Assembly (NCBI GenBank): GCA_938021205.1
Contig: CALIGI010000162.1
Location: 1-44,089 of the forward strand
Direction: 5' to 3'
From: an uncultured Pseudanabaenaceae cyanobacterium
GTDB lineage: Bacteria; Cyanobacteriota; Cyanobacteriia; PCC-9006; JAAUQQ01
Length of the DNA stretch: 44,089 nucleotides
This document shows positions 38,511 through 44,089 of the stretch, in pieces. The notes under the pieces were generated by a model. That model was not told the origin of the DNA and did no database searches. It worked only from the letters and a program-made list of their open reading frames with translations. The translations under genes and the position numbers were made by a program. Numbering within the stretch: position 1 is the stretch's first letter; each line of letters begins with the position of its first letter.

Positions 38511-39102
38511 GTATTTTGAAACCCACTCATTAGAATGAGCGGATTTTGTTTTTTTTAGGTTATGGGTCATATGCCCAGTGAGTACATTAGAGCGAAGGCA
38601 TTGGCAGGCTGAGATTTGATGCTTCGTGAAGGGCTGGCGTAGCCAAAACCTATTGATTGAGAGTTCTCAATCCTTGGACGATGTCTCTCCAAGGATTAGA
38701 TTGTGACAGATTAAAAAAGTCTAGACCCTAAATATTAAATATTTCATCACGGCAAGAGTTCTAGTCTCTTTAAGGACAAAGTCAGGACCACCTGGATTCT
38801 CAATAAGCTCAATAGATTAAGAAATTTGATAGTTCTTTAGAGCCAAAATCTGGACCAGCAAAAAATCATCTGGAAAATCTCAACGAAGTTACAAGGGAAG
38901 AGATTGCTTCTTTCTCCTGAGAAAAGACTTGACAGGTATCCCTTCTGTGGATTAGACCGTTCAAAATTTGGAAACCCTCGTTTATTAGGAGCCGTAATCG
39001 AGCTATATCCCTTGACCTGATAGGTTCCCAGTGAATCAGAATAAACGACAGCTTTCCGTCTGGGAGTGGTTTAATAGGTGAAAATCATTAGGAAAAAATT
39101 GT

Positions 39103-40209
39103 ATGTCTAAAAACTACGTAGCTAGCACATTTCTAAAGTTACAAGACTCACAGGTATATACAATTTTTGCTTGGAGCCAAAAAGAACCAGAAATTGTGCC
39201 GGCAAAATCATGGTTAACTGTCTTAGAAATCTTTGTCCATGAACATTCTATTCCTCAAGCATACGCAATATTCCAAGAAATTAAATTAGCTTCAATAATA
39301 GAGAAAGTAACTACTGAACTGGAGCCCTATCAGGCTCTGCTCCAAGATGCATTAGTACTTTTGTCCGATGGGAATCTAACAATTTTTGGTAAGGGATTTC
39401 GCAGTTTCATTGAAAAAGATATGCAGTTTGAATTGGGCACTCTAAGTAGAGAGACATTCCAGGTTCTCCTGCATTTATTTGCTCAGGCTCAATTAGTAGA
39501 TGATTTAGAAGAGATCGATGATTTAGAAAAGTTCAGTAATTTAGTAGATGAACTGGAAAGCCGGGGTTTATTATCCCCTGCGCCAGGCTCCATAGATTGG
39601 GGAGATTTGAAAAAAACAGTCCCTATTTGTCAAGCATTTGGACTCACTAGGGGGACCCCCGTCGACAGATACTATCTTAGTAAATTCATTTCTGAGATTC
39701 GACCCCAAGTAACGGGTCAAGTCCTAGAGATAGGAGGGACTCCCAAAGATAAAGATTTCTATGAACTTGCTCCTGGTACATCATATAAAGTGATGAATTT
39801 AGAAGCAGGTTTGGGTGTGGATATTCTTGGGGATGTTCATGATTCATCTATTGTTGATTCTGACTCTTTCGACTCGATTATAATTTTCAATGTTCTAGAG
39901 CATTGTTATGCTCCTTGGATAGCAGTTGAAAATATTTATAAATGGTTAAAGCCTGGTGGTAAATGTTTTGCTATGGTACCAAGCTCCATTAGAATTCATG
40001 CTACACCCAAAGATTACTGGCGACCTTTACCTGACGCTTTTGCCTGGATGTTTAGGAATTTTTCCAAGCAGAAAATGTATGTATATGGCAATCCCACAAC
40101 AGTTATAGCTAGTTATCATGGAATTGCAGTAGAAGAATTGACCACCGAGGAACTAGATGCCTTTCATCCAGATTATCCTGTGGCAACTTGTATTATGGTT
40201 GAGAAATAA
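39103..40209 (+). CDS. class I SAM methyltransferase domain protein
   Basis: GQVLEIGGTPKDKDFYELAPGTSYKVMNLEAGLGVDILGDVHD; FDSIIIFNVLEHCYAPWIAVENIYKWLKPGG. Confidence 0.75.
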   Translation: MSKNYVASTFLKLQDSQVYTIFAWSQKEPEIVPAKSWLTVLEIFVHEHSIPQAYAIFQEIKLASIIEKVTTELEPYQALLQDALVLLSDGNLTIFGKGFRSFIEKDMQFELGTLSRETFQVLLHLFAQAQLVDDLEEIDDLEKFSNLVDELESRGLLSPAPGSIDWGDLKKTVPICQAFGLTRGTPVDRYYLSKFISEIRPQVTGQVLEIGGTPKDKDFYELAPGTSYKVMNLEAGLGVDILGDVHDSSIVDSDSFDSIIIFNVLEHCYAPWIAVENIYKWLKPGGKCFAMVPSSIRIHATPKDYWRPLPDAFAWMFRNFSKQKMYVYGNPTTVIASYHGIAVEELTTEELDAFHPDYPVATCIMVEK

Positions 40210-40232
40210 ATACAAATCAAATATTCCTGACT

Positions 40233-40898
40233 ATGAATAGTATGACCTTCGATATTTATCCAAAAATCTCAGTTGTTTTATGCACTTATAACCGAGCAGG
40301 ATACTTGAATAAATGTATTGATAGTGTGATCAATCAAACCTTTCGAGACTGGGAATTGATGATAGTTGATGATGGTAGTCAAGATAATACTTTTGAAATC
40401 GTCAACTCTTATATACAGGATTTTGAAAATGTTCGTTATTTGAAGCATCAGAATAAGAAACTAGGATATGCCAAGAATGCTGGAATTCAGGCATCATTTG
40501 GCGAATATATCACCTTCATTGACAGTGATGATGCCTATAAACCCAATCATTTAGAGTCACGATTGGAATATATGCAAGCTCATCCAAAGGTGGATTTAAT
40601 TGAAGGAGGGTTTTTCAGCGAAGAAGAGATTTTTGTCGCAGACTACTTCAAACCTGGAAAAACTATAAGCTTGCGAGAATGTGTTTTGGGACCAACATTC
40701 TTTGCTAAAAGGCAGGTATTCTTTGAGTCAGGGGGATTTAATAACGTACCTTATGGTGAAGATACAGACTTCTGGTCTCGAGCATCAGAGAAGTTTAAAA
40801 CTCATAAGCTTAAGCAACCGGAAACTTACATTTATACTAGAGCGGAAACTAGCATTACCAAGGATGTGTTAGAGAATATTGGTTCGTCTAATAATTGA
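40233..40898 (+). CDS. GT2-family glycosyltransferase
   Basis: ISVVLCTYNRAGYLNKCIDSVINQTFRDWELMIVDDGSQDNT; ITFIDSDDAYKPNHLE. Confidence 0.9.
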   Translation: MNSMTFDIYPKISVVLCTYNRAGYLNKCIDSVINQTFRDWELMIVDDGSQDNTFEIVNSYIQDFENVRYLKHQNKKLGYAKNAGIQASFGEYITFIDSDDAYKPNHLESRLEYMQAHPKVDLIEGGFFSEEEIFVADYFKPGKTISLRECVLGPTFFAKRQVFFESGGFNNVPYGEDTDFWSRASEKFKTHKLKQPETYIYTRAETSITKDVLENIGSSNN

Positions 40899-40928
40899 CG
40901 ATTTTGACATTGAATTATAGGGTTCCTC

Positions 40929-40957
40929 ACCTGTAGATCCAAAATTTTGGATGCAGG
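40929..40957 (+). terminator. palindromic stem-loop downstream of the GT2 gene
   Basis: cctgtagatccaaaattttggatgcagg. Confidence 0.4.
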
Positions 40958-41169
40958 AAATTAAATTCAAGTTTCACATTGACTTTAGTCGCCAGGGGGG
41001 ATTCATTTGTAGTCGCTAGGGAGAGAGGCATGCGAGAGCTGACTTTTGCAGCGCATGGCCCTAGTACCTGACGGCGTAAGTTCTTCAACCAATTTTCCCC
41101 CTGCCTCCTTGCTGGGTAAGGTCCATACGGGATAGAGTATAGTCTGGAAATTTCTGCCAAGCAGTAGTA

Positions 41170-42273
41170 CTAGGCAGTCTCGGTGAGCCCAAGCAGTTTT
41201 GCCAGGCGTTTCACATCTACATAGTCGTCACTCATTCGGAAAACACATTCCGCCTTGACTTCTTCATGGAAGCGTACCTGGCTAAAGGCTTGCTCGATTA
41301 ATTCCACCGTGGTCAGCGTATCTAGATCCACTGAAACAACAGGCACTTCGAGTTCTTCTGCGCGGGTGAGAATGTCTGCTTTGGGGGACACTCGCCCCGT
41401 GAGAATTAAACATTGGGTTGAGGTTTCCAGGGCCGCGAGCTGAAGATCTGTGCGATCGCCCCCGGTCACCACAGCCATGTTATGACCCCGGCGGAAATAT
41501 TCCAGGGCGGAGTTGACATTCATGGCTCCAATGCAAAGGCTCTCCACCATCAAATCTTGGTGCTTCTGGCCACAGAGAACCTGGGCATTGAGTCGCTGCA
41601 CCAGCTCCTCGACACTGACACTGCGCAGGAGATCCATGTGGGGCACCACTCCCAAGACCGGAATCTCCAGGGATTCTAGGTAAGGTTTAACATCGCTTTC
41701 CAGCAACTTTAGATCTGTTTCTGGCACATCGTTGAACAGAATGCCCAGTAGGCGATCGCCCAGCTTCTTCTTGGCAGATAGAATTGAGTCAATACTGGTC
41801 AAATCCTTGAACGGAGCGACCAGCAGGATGGGAGAATCCAGCGCTTCCGCCATTTCCACCAGGGACAAATTAAACAAAAAACCCTCACTGAGAGTCCCCG
41901 GACCTTCTACAAGGACGATGTCACTCCCGGTGCTCTGCCCATAGGTTTGGCTGAGGTCCTGCTGATAATTCTGGGAGTTCTTGCCCTGGAGGCGCTGCTG
42001 GAGCGTTAGCTGATCCAGCATGAGGAGCGTGGGCTGGAGCTGGCTGTCCTCTAGCTCCAGAGCCTCAGTCAGGAAACGGACATCCTCATCCATTTCGGTA
42101 GAACAGGAAGAACCTCTCTGATTCGGAGAATCTAGACAAGTGCCCAAGGGCTTGCCATAGGAAATCTTATGACCCAGTTCGTTCAGCCGTTGGGCCACAC
42201 TCAATACCATGGCGGACTTGCCACAGTGGTCCTCCACAGAGCCTACAAGCAGGCACTTTGCGGTTTTTACCAC
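41170..42273 (-). CDS. phosphotransacetylase-family / DRTGG-domain P-loop protein (BioD-like)
   Basis: CLLVGSVEDHCGKSAMVLSVAQRL; central DRTGG-type region (VVTGGDRTDLQLAALETSTQCLILTG). Confidence 0.8.
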   Translation of the reverse strand: MVKTAKCLLVGSVEDHCGKSAMVLSVAQRLNELGHKISYGKPLGTCLDSPNQRGSSCSTEMDEDVRFLTEALELEDSQLQPTLLMLDQLTLQQRLQGKNSQNYQQDLSQTYGQSTGSDIVLVEGPGTLSEGFLFNLSLVEMAEALDSPILLVAPFKDLTSIDSILSAKKKLGDRLLGILFNDVPETDLKLLESDVKPYLESLEIPVLGVVPHMDLLRSVSVEELVQRLNAQVLCGQKHQDLMVESLCIGAMNVNSALEYFRRGHNMAVVTGGDRTDLQLAALETSTQCLILTGRVSPKADILTRAEELEVPVVSVDLDTLTTVELIEQAFSQVRFHEEVKAECVFRMSDDYVDVKRLAKLLGLTETA

Positions 42274-42441
42274 GCCCCTCTCCGCCGTTTCATCTAAAGG
42301 TTGAAGTCCTCAGCCTACCGCCTTGGTGGACCCATTGCGATCGCAAATTCCGACCTTCTTCCACAAACCCCAGAGTGACTTAACTCTGAATTGGCCCAGA
42401 TGGGAGGAACGAAGCCTTGAATTCATTCAATGCCCTCTGGC

Positions 42442-42822
42442 CTAGAGCTCTTCGTATTGCAGAAGACGACGGTAAAAGGACTGGGAAAAGTCCGTCACTT
42501 TAAGACGCTTATGGTTGATCAGGAGTTCAATCAGGCATTCGATGAACTCATGGTTCGCCATGGTGACTTCGTAATCCAGCTCGGAATTGCCATCAAACTG
42601 GATACGGCAGCGAGTCATCTCAGCGGGAAGGTTGGAAACGAACCAGCTCGCCACAAAAGGAACACTATCGCCCCCTTCAATGCGGCGAGACCCTTCTAGG
42701 GCCGCCTTTTGGTAGAGCGCGATCGCAAAAGGCAATACTTGGCGCTTGTTCTGCTGGGAGTAGTAGGGAAGATAGACGCTCACCGCTTGCTTGGGTGCGG
42801 GGGATAACTGACTAAAATCCAT
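42442..42822 (-). CDS. conserved cyanobacterial protein, candidate EbsA (type IV pilus/biofilm-associated)
   Basis: VSVYLPYYSQQNKRQVLPFAIALYQKAALEGSRRIEGGDSVPFVASWFVSNLP resembles my recollection of EbsA-annotated proteins; not verified. Confidence 0.5.
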   Translation of the reverse strand: MDFSQLSPAPKQAVSVYLPYYSQQNKRQVLPFAIALYQKAALEGSRRIEGGDSVPFVASWFVSNLPAEMTRCRIQFDGNSELDYEVTMANHEFIECLIELLINHKRLKVTDFSQSFYRRLLQYEEL

Positions 42823-43207
42823 AGGGCGCGGTTTCTCCTAGATTGACTGAGCCAGAACGCTCGATAAACTGTTGACGAACTGAGCCCTTCACTTAAAAAG
42901 ACAGGTAATTTAAGACCCAAAAGACATGGAATTACCGCCGGGACAGCCAAGCTGCTGGAATTCTAGGGTCACTAGAGTCATTCCGCCATTAGATTACCCT
43001 CTAACGGATGAAAAATATCCCTAGGTCAATATGACTCAGCTTCACTGTTAGAATGCCCGGCCAGCCCTACAGGATGGAGATAGATCATCGGCATTTAATG
43101 GATTTACCCGAATGTCCGCATGCCTATCTATCCCAGAGCGGAGAAGTTTAGGCTTGGGGCCGAAAGCTTGCGATAAGATTCAGCCAAAGAAATGGCGAGG
43201 ATAAGCG

Positions 43208-43951
43208 ATGGCACAGGCACTGATGGGGAAAACGGTGGCGGTGACCGGAGCTTCCGGCCGACTGGGCCAAGCGCTGCTGCGATCGCTCCAAAACCAAGGC
43301 GCGATGGTCATTGCCCTCAGCTCCAGTGCCAAGCAGCTCAGCCTCGACGAGACATCGGAGCCTATTCAAACCGTGGTCTGGAAAGTTGGAGAAGAGGAGG
43401 TCCTAGCGACCTTGCTCCAGACCGTCGATATTTTGGTGATCAATCATGGCGTGAATGTCTATGGCGATCGCACGCCAGAGGCCATCACCCGCTCCTACGA
43501 AATCAATGCCTTCTCAGGCTGGCGGCTGCTAGAACTATTTCTTCAGTCTGCGCAGTCTGGCCAGAGCGACGACAACAGTGGAACAACTCAAAGCCCAAAG
43601 GAAGCTTGGGTCAACACCTCAGAAGCGGAGTCCAACCCAGCCCTGAGTCCGCTGTATGAATTGAGCAAGCGAACCCTGGGGGATTTGGTGACGCTGCGGC
43701 GTTTGGACTCGCCCTGCACGATTCGCAAGGTGATTTTGGGACCGTTCAAAAGTGAGCTGAATCCAGCCGGAATTATGTCAGCGGACAAGGTTGCCGAGAA
43801 GGTCGTCGCCAAGGCGATGAAGGGACAGCGAAATATTGTGGTGACGATTAACCCGCTGACTTTCGTGATGTTTCCTCTCAAGGAGTTCTTGGTATCGTCT
43901 TACTTTCGGGTCTTTACGCGATCGCCCCAGTCAAAGAATGGCCAAACCTAA
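43208..43951 (+). CDS. short-chain dehydrogenase/reductase family protein
   Basis: KTVAVTGASGRLGQALLRSLQNQGAMVIALSSS; VDILVINHGVNVYG; YELSKRTLG. Confidence 0.8.
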   Translation: MAQALMGKTVAVTGASGRLGQALLRSLQNQGAMVIALSSSAKQLSLDETSEPIQTVVWKVGEEEVLATLLQTVDILVINHGVNVYGDRTPEAITRSYEINAFSGWRLLELFLQSAQSGQSDDNSGTTQSPKEAWVNTSEAESNPALSPLYELSKRTLGDLVTLRRLDSPCTIRKVILGPFKSELNPAGIMSADKVAEKVVAKAMKGQRNIVVTINPLTFVMFPLKEFLVSSYFRVFTRSPQSKNGQT

Positions 43952-43956
43952 GCTAA

Positions 43957-44089
43957 CCTGAGTTCGACAGCCAAACAGCCGACCTCTTTCCCTAGCCCTT
44001 ACTCCTAAAGGAGCAAGGGAACCGAACACAAAATCGAGGCTTTCAGCTTCGCTTGGTTCCCCGCTCCTTTAGGAGAGGGGCTAGGGGAG
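43957..44089. repeat. MITE-like dispersed repeat, copy B (may continue past window end)
   Basis: cctgagttcgacagccaaacagccgacctctttccctagcccttactcctaaaggagc...ggttccccgctcctttaggagaggggctagggga. Confidence 0.75.

Noticed and set aside
40927-41160. 77-aa minus-strand ORF between the GT2 gene and the DRTGG protein
   Set aside because: Starts and ends around stem-loop sequence and has no recognisable domain; could be an element remnant but unsupported.
1-44089. CRISPR array, prophage, complete IS element or canonical restriction/defence operon
   Set aside because: No regularly spaced direct repeats, cas, phage structural or intact transposase genes were seen on either strand.

Overview
This 44 kb window looks cyanobacterial: many HIP1-type GCGATCGC octamers and several families largely restricted to cyanobacteria. 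Most of it is chromosomal housekeeping and conserved-hypothetical content: MsrA, cyclophilin, HAD phosphatase, M15 peptidase, CpcT-like lyase, DUF790, BolA plus CGFS glutaredoxin, OmpR-type regulator, UPRT, IlvD, PIN/TRAM protein, HemW, PanB, phosphotransacetylase/DRTGG protein, and the small SRP RNA. The parts most worth a second look are: (i) a HetZ-PatU pair followed about 3 kb later by a second HetZ-family paralog; (ii) a type IV pilin / methyltransferase / pilin / GT41-type glycosyltransferase / FkbM-methyltransferase cluster, a candidate pilin-modification locus; (iii) an ABC-type ATPase that keeps Walker A but has lost the signature, catalytic Glu and H-switch motifs, in a tight cluster with a PH-like membrane protein and a small ORF; (iv) an OmpR-type regulator lacking the acidic metal-binding pair; (v) two roughly 125 bp REPIN-like elements built from paired palindromes, plus a singlet; (vi) a second, MITE-like family of about 130 bp with two good copies; (vii) an unannotated Uma2-family remnant; (viii) an AT-rich island beside the SRP RNA gene. 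All calls come from reading the sequence and the supplied ORF translations. No database search was run, and taxonomic placement below phylum is not attempted.
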